Positions 1 to 9,387 of a stretch of DNA of 64,000 bases are shown here, piece after piece. This DNA is from AP-15 sp963818695. Lineage in GTDB: Bacteria; Pseudomonadota; Alphaproteobacteria; ATCC43930; CGMCC-115725. How positions within the stretch are numbered: position 1 is the stretch's first letter; every line of letters begins with the position of its first letter. A program made the translations under genes and the position numbers. A model generated the notes under the pieces. That model ran no database searches, was not told the DNA's origin, and was given only the letters and a program-made list of their open reading frames with translations. The stretch lies in assembly GCA_963818695.1 (NCBI GenBank), contig CAWFTG010000009.1, forward strand, positions 372,001 through 436,000, given 5' to 3'.

Positions 1-1
1 C

Positions 2-232
2 AACATGCTCGTCATCAACCGGATCGGCGAGGGTGGTCGCCGGGCACTGACAGTGAAGGAGATGGCCAAAATCAAATTGCAGCCAAACTTCGTAATTCCG
101 TTTCGCCCGAAACTGTTCACGGCGCCAGGACCGTTGCGACGCGGCGCTTTGACGGAAGTGGTTGCAGCGCTTGCGGGAGAAATTTCTGGCCGGGCAATTG
201 GGCGTAAGCGGTGGTGGGGGCTTGCCATATGA
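2..232 (+). CDS. cpaE: CpaE-like pilus assembly ATPase, C-terminal fragment
   Basis: The reading frame is open from the window edge, so the N-terminus and the Walker motifs lie upstream. The visible ~76 residues include a LVINRIGEGG segment followed by VIPFRPKLF, matching the C-terminal part of MinD/ParA-like CpaE (TadZ) proteins, which position the Tad secretion machine at the inner membrane. Its TGA stop overlaps the ATG of the following cpaF gene (ATGA), as expected inside a tad/cpa operon. The assignment rests on this short C-terminus plus context. Confidence 0.7.
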   Translation, partial: NMLVINRIGEGGRRALTVKEMAKIKLQPNFVIPFRPKLFTAPGPLRRGALTEVVAALAGEISGRAIGRKRWWGLAI

Positions 233-1530
233 TTACGACCGGCTTTGGACGCCGTGTTCCCGGGCCGCAGCGCCCAGGTCTCGTCTTAATACCCGACGGC
301 GCCGCGGAATCTCCTGCGCCGGTCGTCGATTTAGCCTCGCTGAGCGAGCTGAAGGAGAGAATTCGCACCGTTCTGCTGTCGCGGATCGACCCGACCGTGG
401 CAGGCCGCGTTCCTCGCCCCGCGTTGCGCCGGGAGATCGCCAAACTCGTGAACGAGATTGCGACCGAGGAGCGTGTTCAACTCAATAAGTTGGAGGAGAT
501 GGCGCTCGCCGCTGACCTTAGCGACGATATGGTCGGGCTCGGTCCTCTTGAACCTTTCCTCGACGACGAGGACATCACCGATGTTTTGGCAAACGGTCCG
601 TTTGATATTTACGTCGAGCGGAACGGCAAGCTGGAAAAGACCGCGGCCCGTTTTCGCGACGCGCAGCATCTTGTCGGCATCGCGCAGCGAATCGCCGCCG
701 CGATCGGCCGGCGCATCGACGAAGCGAGCCCCATGGTCGACGCCCGGCTCGGCGACGGCAGCCGGGTTAACATCGTTTTGCCGCCGCTAGTGCTGAACGG
801 CGGATCGATTTCGATCCGCAAATTCCCGAAGCAGAGCCTGACGCTTGACATAATGGTCCGGCAGCAGAATCTGTCGCCTCAGGTGGCGCGGCTCCTGGAG
901 ATCGCCGCGCGCTCACGCCTCAACATTCTGATCTCTGGCGGCACCGGCTCCGGCAAGACGACATTGCTGAACGCGGTAACGCAGCACATCGACTGCGACG
1001 AACGGGTGATCACAGTCGAAGACGCCGTTGAGCTGCGTCTGCAGCAGCCGCACGTCGTTCAGATGGAAACGCGCCCTCCCAACATCGAAGGAGTTGGTCA
1101 GGTCGCGCAGCGCGATCTCGTCCGCAACGCGCTACGCATGCGCCCCGACCGCATCATCGTCGGCGAGGTCCGGGGCGCTGAGGCGTTCGACATGCTGCAG
1201 GCGATGAATACCGGACACGACGGGTCGATGTCGACGGTGCACGCCAACTCGCCGCGCGACGCGCTCTACCGGGTCGAAAACATGGTAATGATGGCCAATC
1301 TGAGCTTGCCGCTCAGGGCAATCCGCATGCAGATCGCCAGCGCAATCAATTTGATCGTGCATATCGAACGCATGCGCGACGGCATCCGGCGGGTGCAGAG
1401 CGTAGCCGAGATCGCAGGAATGGAAGGCGAGATCATCACTACCCGAGAGCTCTTCGGTTTTCAGTATCGCGGGGAGCGGCTCGCCGGCGGCATCCACGGC
1501 AGCTTCGAGTTCGACGCGGATGCGCCCTGA
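229..1530 (+). CDS. cpaF: Tad pilus secretion ATPase CpaF/TadA
   Basis: This is a type II/IV secretion hexameric ATPase that powers Flp pilus assembly at the inner membrane. A Walker A motif GGTGSGKTT lies near residues 237-245. It is followed by an ITVEDAVEL Asp-box segment, a Walker B-like region RPDRIIVGEVRG, and a His-box region GHDGSMSTVHANS. The ~433 aa length is normal for CpaF. I prefer the ATG at 229, which overlaps the cpaE stop and has a GGTGGGGG stretch just upstream. A GTG at 211 is also in frame. The tadB and tadC membrane-platform genes follow directly. Confidence 0.95.
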   Translation: MITTGFGRRVPGPQRPGLVLIPDGAAESPAPVVDLASLSELKERIRTVLLSRIDPTVAGRVPRPALRREIAKLVNEIATEERVQLNKLEEMALAADLSDDMVGLGPLEPFLDDEDITDVLANGPFDIYVERNGKLEKTAARFRDAQHLVGIAQRIAAAIGRRIDEASPMVDARLGDGSRVNIVLPPLVLNGGSISIRKFPKQSLTLDIMVRQQNLSPQVARLLEIAARSRLNILISGGTGSGKTTLLNAVTQHIDCDERVITVEDAVELRLQQPHVVQMETRPPNIEGVGQVAQRDLVRNALRMRPDRIIVGEVRGAEAFDMLQAMNTGHDGSMSTVHANSPRDALYRVENMVMMANLSLPLRAIRMQIASAINLIVHIERMRDGIRRVQSVAEIAGMEGEIITTRELFGFQYRGERLAGGIHGSFEFDADAP

Positions 1531-1604
1531 TTTCACTGTGCGCGCAGCACGCTTTAGCCTCGAAAGAGATCTCCTCGACGCGCTTGGAATTGGGGAGACG
1601 TGAA

Positions 1605-2555
1605 TTGTTCAATCCCATTCTGGTCGCCGCCCTTTTCACGACTGTTCTGCTCGGCGGTGCGCTTTTTCGGGTGCTCCGCTCCGAGCGCCGCAGAGCGCAT
1701 ATCGAGCTCCGTCTGAGAGCCATCGCTGTGACTGCCTCCAGCGCTGATGTGCCAGTCTTCTCATTACGGAGATCAGGACCGCAGCGCAACGCGCTGCCCA
1801 CCAGCCTGTCAAGCCGCCTCGACCGTGCCTTTGCGGCGACTGGCAATCGCATTGGACCGGGGCACCTCGTTGGGGCGGGAATTGCCGCAGCGGCAGCAAT
1901 CGGACTGGCCGCCGTCGGAGCATCGGTGCACCCCGTAAACGCCATTGCCCTTGGCGGCGCAGCGGTGATAAGTGCGCCTGCATGGCTCCTTCGGTTTGCT
2001 CAGAGCCGATACCAGCGGCAGTTCCTGGACCTATTTCCAGACGCCCTCGATCTGATCGTCCGCGCTGTCAGGTCCGGTCTACCCGCACCCGACGCAATCG
2101 AACTCGTAGCTCATGAGGTTCGGCCGCCGGTCGGCACCGAGTTTCAGCAGATCGTGGACGAGTTGCGCATCGGCACCGCGTTGGAAGAAGCTCTGCAGAG
2201 CGCCGCCGACCGCATCCGCGTCCCGGATTTTAGGTTATTCGCCGTCAGCTTGCTCCTGCAACGCCAAACTGGCGGCGGCATCGCTGAAACTCTCTCCAAT
2301 CTCGGCGGTATTATTCGCCAACGAAAGGCTCTGCGTGCGAAAGCCCGTGCGCTGACCGCCGAGGCACAAGCCTCCGCTGCGATTATCGCGAGCACGCCCT
2401 TTGTTGCCGGAGTGGGTCTCTTCCTGATCAACCGAGATCTTATGTCGGTTCTTTTTTTTGACCCGCGCGGCCGCTTCTTGCTTGGGATTGCCGTCACCAG
2501 CTTGCTGACGGGGATTGCTGCGATGCGCGCGCTGATAAAGAGAAATCTGCGCTAG
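1605..2555 (+). CDS. tadB: Tad pilus inner-membrane platform protein TadB
   Basis: This ~316 aa membrane protein has a type II secretion F-domain (GspF-like). It has hydrophobic N-terminal segments (VAALFTTVLLGGALF; HLVGAGIAAAAAIGLAAVG). The conserved cytoplasmic core includes FPDALDLIVRAVRSGLP and LLLQRQTGGGIAETLSNLG, followed by two C-terminal membrane helices. It should form the TadB/TadC platform with the next gene. A TTG at 1605 has GGGGAG eight bases upstream and looks the best start; another TTG at 1584 is in frame. The downstream tadC begins two bases after the stop. Confidence 0.9.
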   Translation: MFNPILVAALFTTVLLGGALFRVLRSERRRAHIELRLRAIAVTASSADVPVFSLRRSGPQRNALPTSLSSRLDRAFAATGNRIGPGHLVGAGIAAAAAIGLAAVGASVHPVNAIALGGAAVISAPAWLLRFAQSRYQRQFLDLFPDALDLIVRAVRSGLPAPDAIELVAHEVRPPVGTEFQQIVDELRIGTALEEALQSAADRIRVPDFRLFAVSLLLQRQTGGGIAETLSNLGGIIRQRKALRAKARALTAEAQASAAIIASTPFVAGVGLFLINRDLMSVLFFDPRGRFLLGIAVTSLLTGIAAMRALIKRNLR

Positions 2556-2557
2556 CT

Positions 2558-3568
2558 ATGTCCGAAGCACTCGCCGAATGGCTGACCTCCCTCGACCATA
2601 CTTTTCTTGCGATCCGTATTGGCGAGATGCAATTCAGGTACCCTGATACCTGCCTTCTTGCGCTCGCTCTGGCGGCGGCCGTGGTGTCGGCGTTCAAGCT
2701 CGGACGGATCGCTCAGTCGGAGGGTCGCCAGAGGCGCCTTTTCGAGGTGCTGAGGCGCGCGCCGCACGACTTCGCTACGCCGTCACTGGCCTCTCGGCTG
2801 CCTTGGTATCAATGGCTCGGAGCCACGGTGGCGGCAAATCGGGTCATCGGCCGGGCGGCCCAAGAGCGGTTGTTAGCCGCACTCGTTGGTGCGGGGATAA
2901 AGGGACATGGCCATCTCGCCGCCCTGCTTACCGCCAAGATGTGTAGCGCCATAATGTTCTCACCACTTTGTTGGGTAGTGCTCGAATGGCGCCATTTCTT
3001 CGTCGGAGCTACCCCGATTAGATTGGCGCTGCTGGTGGCCGTCGCTATCCTCGGCTGGCGCGGTCCCGATGTGGTCCTCTCCCGGCTAGCGGCGAGGCGG
3101 CGCGGGCGTCTGGAAACCGGTATACCAGACGCGCTCGATCTACTCGTCATCTGCGCCGAGGCGGGTCTTAGCTTGGACCACGCGATCGAGCAGGTCAGCC
3201 GCGTTCTCCGCTCCTCCAATCCCGAGGTTGCAGAGGAGTTCGCCGCTACGGCGGCAGAGATGCGCATATCGGCAGTACGCGATCAAGCGTTCGACAATCT
3301 CGCGCAGAGAGCAGGTATTCCGAGCCTGCGCGGAATTGTTGCCGCACTCAACCAATCGATTAAGTTCGGTACACCACTTGCGGGTTCGCTGCGAGCCGTG
3401 GCGGCCGAGATGCGAACCGAACGTCTAGTGCGCTTCGAAGAGCGCGCGGCCCGGCTCCCCGTGCTGATGACTGTGCCGTTGATGACCTTTATTTTACCGT
3501 CTTTGATGATTGTGATCGGCACACCCTTGGCGCTGCGCATCATCGACATGCTGGCAAGGGGTCCGTGA
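2558..3568 (+). CDS. tadC: Tad pilus inner-membrane platform protein TadC
   Basis: This second GspF-like platform subunit (336 aa) has the family pattern GIPDALDLLVICAEAGLSLD (central F-domain) and a later LNQSIKFGTPLAGSLRAVAAEMR segment split by the domain turn. The C-terminal helix is rich in MTVPLMTFILPSLM. Hydrophobic segments at ~25-45, ~125-175 and the C-terminus are consistent with an inner-membrane protein. It starts two bases after tadB, so the genes are almost certainly co-transcribed and co-translated. Confidence 0.9.
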   Translation: MSEALAEWLTSLDHTFLAIRIGEMQFRYPDTCLLALALAAAVVSAFKLGRIAQSEGRQRRLFEVLRRAPHDFATPSLASRLPWYQWLGATVAANRVIGRAAQERLLAALVGAGIKGHGHLAALLTAKMCSAIMFSPLCWVVLEWRHFFVGATPIRLALLVAVAILGWRGPDVVLSRLAARRRGRLETGIPDALDLLVICAEAGLSLDHAIEQVSRVLRSSNPEVAEEFAATAAEMRISAVRDQAFDNLAQRAGIPSLRGIVAALNQSIKFGTPLAGSLRAVAAEMRTERLVRFEERAARLPVLMTVPLMTFILPSLMIVIGTPLALRIIDMLARGP

Positions 3569-3642
3569 CCGAAACATCTGGTGAGAGAAGCCAGGCGCGC
3601 CAGGCTGCATGAGCGGCGCCGGAGGCAGACTTCCTAATCTCA

Positions 3643-5139
3643 ATGCTCGGGTCAATCATTCGTCTCCCCGTTGCGTCGTGCGTCTGTCGGCCAGAAAAAC
3701 GGCCGCCGAACAGTTACGAGCTGCGATCAACCGTGTCGCCGGACTTCGTTTCATTGCTTTGGGACTTGATCGCGCGCATTTTTCGCGACAAGTCTGGCGC
3801 TACCGCAATGATCGTGGCCATTGCTCTTCCAGGTCTGATCGGGATCGGTGCGCTCGGTGTTGAAACCGGCGTTTGGTTCACCATCAAATTACAAAACCAG
3901 TCGGCCGCCGACTCCGCCGTGGTCTCAGTAGCTTACGGGGTGATCGCCGGAAAAACCAACATGACCGGCGACCTGGCGAGGGCTGCCGACGAGGCCGCCA
4001 GACGAAACGGCTACAAGGGGGGTACGCCGGCAGTCGTTTATCCCTACAGCGACGGAATTGTCACTAATGGAATCGCGGTCACCCTGCAGCAGTCCCAGGG
4101 GGCTTTGCTGGCAGCGATGTTTCTGTCGGGCGTCACGGTATCCAATACGGCTGTTGCGGTCATCGAGCTGTTGGACAACCCGTGCATTCTGGCGCTTGGC
4201 GCGACCAGCACGGATGTAGAAATCGCCGCTTCTGTCCAGCTCCACATGCCCAACTGTTCCGTCGCGGCGAATTCAATCAGCGGCAGCGCGATCAACCTTC
4301 GTAGCGGCACCAGTGCCGTAGCCGCAGCGACTTTGGTCACCGCCGGCGAAATATCGTTGCAAGGGAGCCCGATCGACCCGGCGGCGCCGCCACCGGAATT
4401 CACGCTATCCTCACCTGCGATGATTGGCACGCCGAGGGTGGCCGATCCTTACGCCGGTACCCTGACCCATGCCCTTCTTGCCCGCGGCATGCCGGCGACA
4501 CCCGCTTGCGCACCGAGGACTTCAGGTTATGTGACGATTTACACCGGCAATTGCGCAATCGCCGGACAATCACTGACCGCTCCACAAATTCTCCTGTCGC
4601 CGAATACCCGGATATCGGGGTCCTGGAAGATCACGTCTGGACAGACGGTTGACCTAGCGCCGGGCACTTATTGGGTTACCGGCAATCTGACCCTTCAGTC
4701 GCGCTCTGTGCTCAAGTGCTCAACTTGTGACAATATAAGGGGTGCCGGTGTCACGATCATCTTGATCGCGCAGGCCGGTAAGATCGGGGCGATATCGGTG
4801 GCCTCAAGTGCCATGTTGACGCTCAACGCGCCAAGTTCAGGGCCCTTTGCTGGCCTAGCGATCATTCAGGATTCAAATGGCTTGCCACCAGGTACGAGCT
4901 ACACGTCGAGCCGCAGCACGATTGGCGGCACGCCGGGTGCGACCCTCAACGGGCTCGTCTATTTCCCCAACTCGTCGGTGACCTTTCACGGAGCACCGAG
5001 CGCGGCCGGGCCGCAATGTTTGCTGCTCGTGGTCGGAACCGTGGACATCGATGCTACGTCTCGGCTCGACGCCGGCGGATGTGCGAGCGCTGGCCTCGGC
5101 AATCTTCCCGCAATCGTTACTGTAGCAATCGCCGAATGA
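3643..5139 (+). CDS. TadG-like Tad-domain protein
   Basis: The segment DKSGATAMIVAIALPGLIG followed by LGVETGVWFTIKLQNQSAADSA is the classical N-terminal Tad/TadG pilin-like membrane anchor (near residues 48-95). After it comes a large exported region rich in Ser, Thr, Gly and Ala, with paired cysteines. Such proteins are extracytoplasmic parts of Tad loci. The true start is uncertain: the ~45 residues before the anchor are atypical and a downstream GTG/TTG start may be used. The last codon overlaps the start of the next TadE-like gene. Confidence 0.8.
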   Translation: MLGSIIRLPVASCVCRPEKRPPNSYELRSTVSPDFVSLLWDLIARIFRDKSGATAMIVAIALPGLIGIGALGVETGVWFTIKLQNQSAADSAVVSVAYGVIAGKTNMTGDLARAADEAARRNGYKGGTPAVVYPYSDGIVTNGIAVTLQQSQGALLAAMFLSGVTVSNTAVAVIELLDNPCILALGATSTDVEIAASVQLHMPNCSVAANSISGSAINLRSGTSAVAAATLVTAGEISLQGSPIDPAAPPPEFTLSSPAMIGTPRVADPYAGTLTHALLARGMPATPACAPRTSGYVTIYTGNCAIAGQSLTAPQILLSPNTRISGSWKITSGQTVDLAPGTYWVTGNLTLQSRSVLKCSTCDNIRGAGVTIILIAQAGKIGAISVASSAMLTLNAPSSGPFAGLAIIQDSNGLPPGTSYTSSRSTIGGTPGATLNGLVYFPNSSVTFHGAPSAAGPQCLLLVVGTVDIDATSRLDAGGCASAGLGNLPAIVTVAIAE

Positions 5140-5621
5140 AGATGCCGAAAAGTTTCAAAGATTGGGGTCTGCGAGAACGAGAAATAGCCCCGGGGTGCCG
5201 AAACTGTAATGGCAGTGTAGCCGCCGAGTTCGCCCTGATGGCGCCGATCCTCGCTCTGATTGCGACCGGTATCGCCGATTTCGGTATGCTCGCAACTAAA
5301 TCCGCAGGACTGGCGGCAACGGCACGTATCGGTGCGGAATATGCACGGACATACCCGGACGATACCGGCGGCATACGGCACGCGATGCAGACTGCGATGA
5401 GCCCCGTGCCGACATTGATCTTTCCGGCGAGCTTTCCGAGGAGCTGCGAGTGCGATGACGAGACGCCGATTGCCTGCAGTGAATCGTGTGCTACACTCGG
5501 CCGTCCCGGGCCCAATCGCGTTTTCATCCGGATCACGGCAAATCAGCCTTTTACGGCGCTGGTGCCATGGCCGGGCATCCCTTCAATGTTAACCGCGACG
5601 ACCGAGGTGCGCCTGCAATGA
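5136..5621 (+). CDS. TadE-like minor pilin
   Basis: This ~161 aa protein has the TadE signature GSVAAEFALMAPILALIATG with a single N-terminal membrane helix followed by a small periplasmic domain with several cysteines (ECDDETPIACSESC). TadE/TadF proteins are pseudopilins processed by the TadV prepilin peptidase. The ATG at 5136 overlaps the upstream stop (ATGA), which decides the start over longer in-frame extensions. The next pilin gene overlaps it in the same way. Confidence 0.85.
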   Translation: MKMPKSFKDWGLREREIAPGCRNCNGSVAAEFALMAPILALIATGIADFGMLATKSAGLAATARIGAEYARTYPDDTGGIRHAMQTAMSPVPTLIFPASFPRSCECDDETPIACSESCATLGRPGPNRVFIRITANQPFTALVPWPGIPSMLTATTEVRLQ

Positions 5622-6079
5622 GGTGCCGCAAACCGTTCTGGTGCGCAGCCGAGACGGGCACCGCCGCCGTGGAGGCCGCCGTCATAATGTCTGTGCTGTT
5701 GTTGGCTGTCGTCGGCAGCGTCGAAGCTGCGCGGGCCTTATGGACCTACAATACGATGCTGATAGCGGTCGAGGAAGCCGGCCGATATGCGATGGTGTCC
5801 ATTCACCATCCGCCTGCGATCTGCGTAGCTCAGACCCAGGCCTCGCAATGCCCTGCCTTATCGGACACGCCGCTGGCAAATTGTTCCGCCTGGTATGCCC
5901 GGCAGGTGTTGGCCGCTTACTGGAGCCCTGCCATCAGCGTATCTGTTGCGGTCGACACGACGACATCCCCAACCACGATGACGATCTGCGCGAGCCACTC
6001 GTTCGATTTCGTGGCGCCGCAGCTTCTTCCCTACGGACCACTCGATCTCGTGAGCAGCGTGACGGTCCCGATTATCTGA
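5618..6079 (+). CDS. TadE/TadF-like minor pilin
   Basis: This ~153 aa second pseudopilin has TGTAAVEAAVIMSVLLLAVVG as its Glu-containing cleavage and membrane segment (residues ~14-35), a Tyr-rich start to the mature domain (LWTYNTMLIAVEEAGRYA), and cysteines in the C-terminal domain. The ATG overlaps the TGA of the preceding TadE gene. It is the last recognisable Tad gene, and a 394-bp gap follows. Confidence 0.83.
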   Translation: MRCRKPFWCAAETGTAAVEAAVIMSVLLLAVVGSVEAARALWTYNTMLIAVEEAGRYAMVSIHHPPAICVAQTQASQCPALSDTPLANCSAWYARQVLAAYWSPAISVSVAVDTTTSPTTMTICASHSFDFVAPQLLPYGPLDLVSSVTVPII

Positions 6080-6473
6080 TTCCTGCATTGCGCCGCCCGG
6101 GCAATCCGTCATGCGATACGGGACCGTCACCTTTTTACCGATCAGGCGGGTTTTAACGGCATCGATGATACCCGCCGATACAAAAGACCTGGAAGTCCGG
6201 CTCGATTTCGCCGTATTGAAACAATTCGTCGCGAACGGACGTAATTTTGCCATAATTTGTATAATTAATACAGACGGGTCAAGCTCCAATCCCGCGGTGG
6301 CAGTTCGCATGGGTACGACAGGGCGGTCGAGCCCGACGCCATTTTGCTGAATGGCTAGTCCAAATGGGAAGCGATCGATGTGATTCGTCTATGCGCTCCC
6401 CGGTTCCGGGCAGCCAATGCGCGCCTCTGTATAAACTAACGGCCGAGAGTTTTCCTCAGCCATTATTGGGATA
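6080..6473. other. Intergenic region after the Tad operon
   Basis: No convincing gene was found; an open 79-codon frame (6111-6350) resembles nothing recognisable. The stretch 6210-6270 is much more AT-rich than its surroundings and may hold a promoter for the downstream regulator. Just before that gene, 6461-6476 forms an imperfectly strong but perfect 6-bp inverted repeat (CATTAT, four-base loop, ATAATG) that includes the first ATG. Confidence 0.5.
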
Positions 6474-8564
6474 ATGATGATGTCTTTGACAATTCAAGTG
6501 CTCGGACCTTTGGTGATCAAGAGTGATGACTGTCGGCTCGATAAGCTCCCGAAAAAGGCGCGCGCCCTGCTCGCCTTTCTCGCGGCCCAAAACGGCGAAG
6601 CAGTCAGCCGCGAGCGATTGGCCGACTTGCTGTGGCCCTACCAGGGCGCGGAGCAAGGCCGCCACAGTTTGCGCAATTGCCTGTTGGAGCTGCGCAAGAT
6701 GGTCGGGCGGGGAATAGCTTCTGATTTGGCAGCCGATTTCGCCAATTGCAGGGTCAGGGACGCCATCGTCGACCTTGATGATTTTGAGCGCCTGTCGCGC
6801 TCACAGGACCGTGGCGAGCTGCAGATGGCAGCCGACTTGTACCGCGGAGATTTTCTAGCTGATTTCTACATCGCCTCCGAGCCGTTTCAGGAGTGGTTGG
6901 CAGCGGCACGCGACCGCGCGCTTGCTGCGATCTGTGACGTTCTGGAACGGTTGATCGTGCTGCAGGACGCCGCTGGTGACTACGAAGCCGCGATCCAGTC
7001 CGGGCGTCGGCTGGTGGCCCTCGAGCCGCTATCCGAAGCAGGGCAGCGTGCGCTGATGCGCGCCTACGCGCGCGGCGGCCGCCGCGGTGAAGCGCTGCGC
7101 CAATACAAGAGCTGCGTGAATACTTTGCAGCGGGAGCTGAGCGTCACGCCCGATGAGGAGACGCAGGCGCTGGCGCGCTCAATCGCCCGCATGGGCGGCG
7201 AGCACCACATCGTGAGCGGCGCGCCGAGCAACCAGGTGCGCCCGCCTTTGAACGCAAACCCCGATCGCGTAGTGGAAAACCACACTCCTCAGTCGCAAAA
7301 ACAGCCGTCCGCTGGCTCAGAAAAACCGCAATGGCCCTGCCTTCTGCCGAGCATTGCCGTGGCAGTGGCGCCAATGCGCAATTTGACGGGCGATCCCGAT
7401 CGCCAACGCTTGGTGGAAGCCTTTACCGATGACCTCGTCACCGACCTCCTTCGACAAGGCCGCGGTCTCTCGCTCAAACCGTTGAAAGGCGAACAACCTG
7501 CAATGGCCAAACTCGCCCGGTCGCCGGCTTCGGAGCGCGAATACGACTATGTCGTTACCGGGAGCGCTCAGTGCGCCCATCCGGGAACTCTGCGGGTGAA
7601 TATGCGGATCGTCGATGCCGCGACGTCCCAGTTCGTGTGGGCGGGGCGCCATGAGTTCCGTCCGGAAGATCTCGCATTGATCCAGACCAGGATCACGCGG
7701 CGGATATCCCGAGAGCTTCACGTGCTGCTGCTCCAGGCGGCGAGCCGGCGCGCCTTTTTCGACGCGGGCATGGAGCACGGGGTCACCGAAGCGCTGTCGC
7801 GCGCGGCAGGCGCGCTCCAACAAGGCATGCGTGCGGAGTTGTCGGCCGAGGCGCAGCGTTGGTATCTAACAGTGCTGGCGAACGATCCACGCAATCTCGA
7901 GGCTCTGACAGGGTTGGCGATAACCTGCCAACATCTCGTCAGCAACCCATGGTGGGCCGAGCCGCGGGTCGTGGCAACCGCCTCGGACCTGGGTCGCGAG
8001 GCGGCGGCGATTGCGCTCTCGATCGCCCCGGGGCACACCGCGGCGCATTGTGTACAAGGGATGTTGTACTCGGCTGCCGGACAACTGGATGAGGCGGGCG
8101 ACGCGTTTGAGCGCGCCTTGGCAACCGATTCTGGCCAGGGTACCGCGCACGGGTTCGCCGGATACAACGCTGCCTTTCTCGGCCGCGTCGACGAGACCCT
8201 CCCGTCGATCGAGCGCGCAATGAGCCTAGATGGCTCGGATCGGCGGCACAGCATTTGGCTCTTCTTCGGCGGCTTTGCCGAACTCTTGCGCGGGCGAACC
8301 GAGACTTCGATTTCGCTTCTCCGCAAATCTTTGGAACGCAATTCTAGCTATGGCAGCGCGCAGCTGTTCCTGGCGGCTGCGCTGTCCACGATCGGGCGGG
8401 ATAAGGAGGCCACCGAAGCCGCAGCGAAATTTCGCGGACTATACCCGCAGCACCGGACACGTGCGTTCGAACAGCTATGGCTGTCGCGTTCCGCGTCCGC
8501 CGCATACCGAGTCCAAATCCACCCGGCTTTCGAGAAAATCCGCGGGCTCGGCCTTATCAATTGA
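6474..8564 (+). CDS. BTAD/SARP-type transcriptional regulator with TolB-like and TPR regions
   Basis: This is a 696 aa regulator. Residues ~1-95 form an OmpR-like winged helix (KARALLAFLAAQNGEAVSRE, LWP, RHSLRNCLLELR). Residues ~100-245 form a bacterial transcriptional activation domain (LEPLSEAGQRALMRAYARGG, YKSCVNTLQRELSVTPDEET). After a polar linker, a TolB-like segment (IAVAVAPMRNLTGD; YDYVVTGSAQ; LRVNMRIVDAATSQFVWAGR) spans ~290-410. The remainder looks like TPR repeats (GQLDEAGDAFERALATDSG; ISLLRKSLERNSSYGSAQLF). The family resembles regulators often fused to adenylate cyclase-like modules, but no cyclase domain is present. The start may be either ATG at 6474 or 6477. The target is unknown, and proximity suggests the Tad locus. 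Confidence 0.85.
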   Translation: MMMSLTIQVLGPLVIKSDDCRLDKLPKKARALLAFLAAQNGEAVSRERLADLLWPYQGAEQGRHSLRNCLLELRKMVGRGIASDLAADFANCRVRDAIVDLDDFERLSRSQDRGELQMAADLYRGDFLADFYIASEPFQEWLAAARDRALAAICDVLERLIVLQDAAGDYEAAIQSGRRLVALEPLSEAGQRALMRAYARGGRRGEALRQYKSCVNTLQRELSVTPDEETQALARSIARMGGEHHIVSGAPSNQVRPPLNANPDRVVENHTPQSQKQPSAGSEKPQWPCLLPSIAVAVAPMRNLTGDPDRQRLVEAFTDDLVTDLLRQGRGLSLKPLKGEQPAMAKLARSPASEREYDYVVTGSAQCAHPGTLRVNMRIVDAATSQFVWAGRHEFRPEDLALIQTRITRRISRELHVLLLQAASRRAFFDAGMEHGVTEALSRAAGALQQGMRAELSAEAQRWYLTVLANDPRNLEALTGLAITCQHLVSNPWWAEPRVVATASDLGREAAAIALSIAPGHTAAHCVQGMLYSAAGQLDEAGDAFERALATDSGQGTAHGFAGYNAAFLGRVDETLPSIERAMSLDGSDRRHSIWLFFGGFAELLRGRTETSISLLRKSLERNSSYGSAQLFLAAALSTIGRDKEATEAAAKFRGLYPQHRTRAFEQLWLSRSASAAYRVQIHPAFEKIRGLGLIN

Positions 8565-8600
8565 TACTGCATAAACTGATACTGCATAAACTGATACTGC
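8562..8600 (+). repeat. 15-bp tandem repeat
   Basis: TGATACTGCATAAAC is repeated exactly twice (8562-8576, 8577-8591), followed by a nine-base partial copy (8592-8600). The first copy supplies the TGA stop of the upstream regulator. It lies between convergent genes. Confidence 0.8.
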
Positions 8601-8643
8601 GGCGCCTTGGCGGTGGGCTCGTGCTCTGAAGTGGCCGAATTAT

Positions 8644-9357
8644 TCACCCGCTGGCGACTTCGATAAACGCCCGAAAGATTCGGCGGTCGGCCCCGCTGAT
8701 CTCGAACTCGGGGTGCCATTGCACACCGAGACAGAAGCGACGGCGCGGATCCTCGATTCCCTCGACAACGCCATCCTCGGCAACTGCATCGATGACGAGC
8801 CCCGGCCCGGCCTTCTTGACCGCCTGATGATGCGCGCTGTTGACCCCGAGGCTGTCCACTTCGATGATGCGGTGGAGGAGGGTGCCGGCGATCACCCGCA
8901 CGGTGTGGCCGGGCTCGTTGCGCGGGTTGGGCTGGCGGTGCGCCAAACAATCCGGGATTTCGTCCGGAATATGCTGGATCAAGGTGCCGCCGAGCGCGAC
9001 ATTTAGGAGCTGCTGGCCGCCGCAGATCCCGAGCACCGGCATGCCGAGGGCGAGCGCGCCCTTCGCGGCGGCGAGCTCGAAGGCAGTGCGGCGGTCCTTG
9101 GTCTTGACCGTCGGGTGCCTTGTCGCTTCCCCGAACAGTGCCGGGTCGACATCGAAACCGCCGCCGGTGACGATCAGACCGTCGATCCGGCCGAGGTACT
9201 CCGCCGCCGCATCGGGGTCGTGCGGCAAGAGAATCGGCAAACCCCCGGCACGGCGCACCGCGTTGCAGTAATTCTCGCGGATCGCATACCACGGGAAATT
9301 CGAATACCCCCCCGGTGGCTCATGATCGAGGGTGAGACCGATAACCGGCTGTGCCAT
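8644..9357 (-). CDS. Gamma-glutamyl-GABA hydrolase-like class I glutamine amidotransferase (peptidase C26)
   Basis: This 237 aa cytoplasmic hydrolase is of the PuuD/C26 type. The nucleophile elbow GICGGQQLLN carries the catalytic Cys, and LGVQWHPEFE carries the catalytic His and Glu. The N-terminus MAQPVIGLTLDHEP and VTGGGFDVDPALFGE fit the family, which hydrolyses gamma-glutamyl bonds, for example of gamma-glutamyl-GABA from putrescine degradation. The start at MAQP fits family length, although the frame stays open much further upstream. No puu neighbours are visible, so the substrate is unproven. Confidence 0.88.
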   Translation of the reverse strand: MAQPVIGLTLDHEPPGGYSNFPWYAIRENYCNAVRRAGGLPILLPHDPDAAAEYLGRIDGLIVTGGGFDVDPALFGEATRHPTVKTKDRRTAFELAAAKGALALGMPVLGICGGQQLLNVALGGTLIQHIPDEIPDCLAHRQPNPRNEPGHTVRVIAGTLLHRIIEVDSLGVNSAHHQAVKKAGPGLVIDAVAEDGVVEGIEDPRRRFCLGVQWHPEFEISGADRRIFRAFIEVASG

Positions 9358-9387
9358 GCTGCGGATCCAATAAAGACCGGAGGAGCG

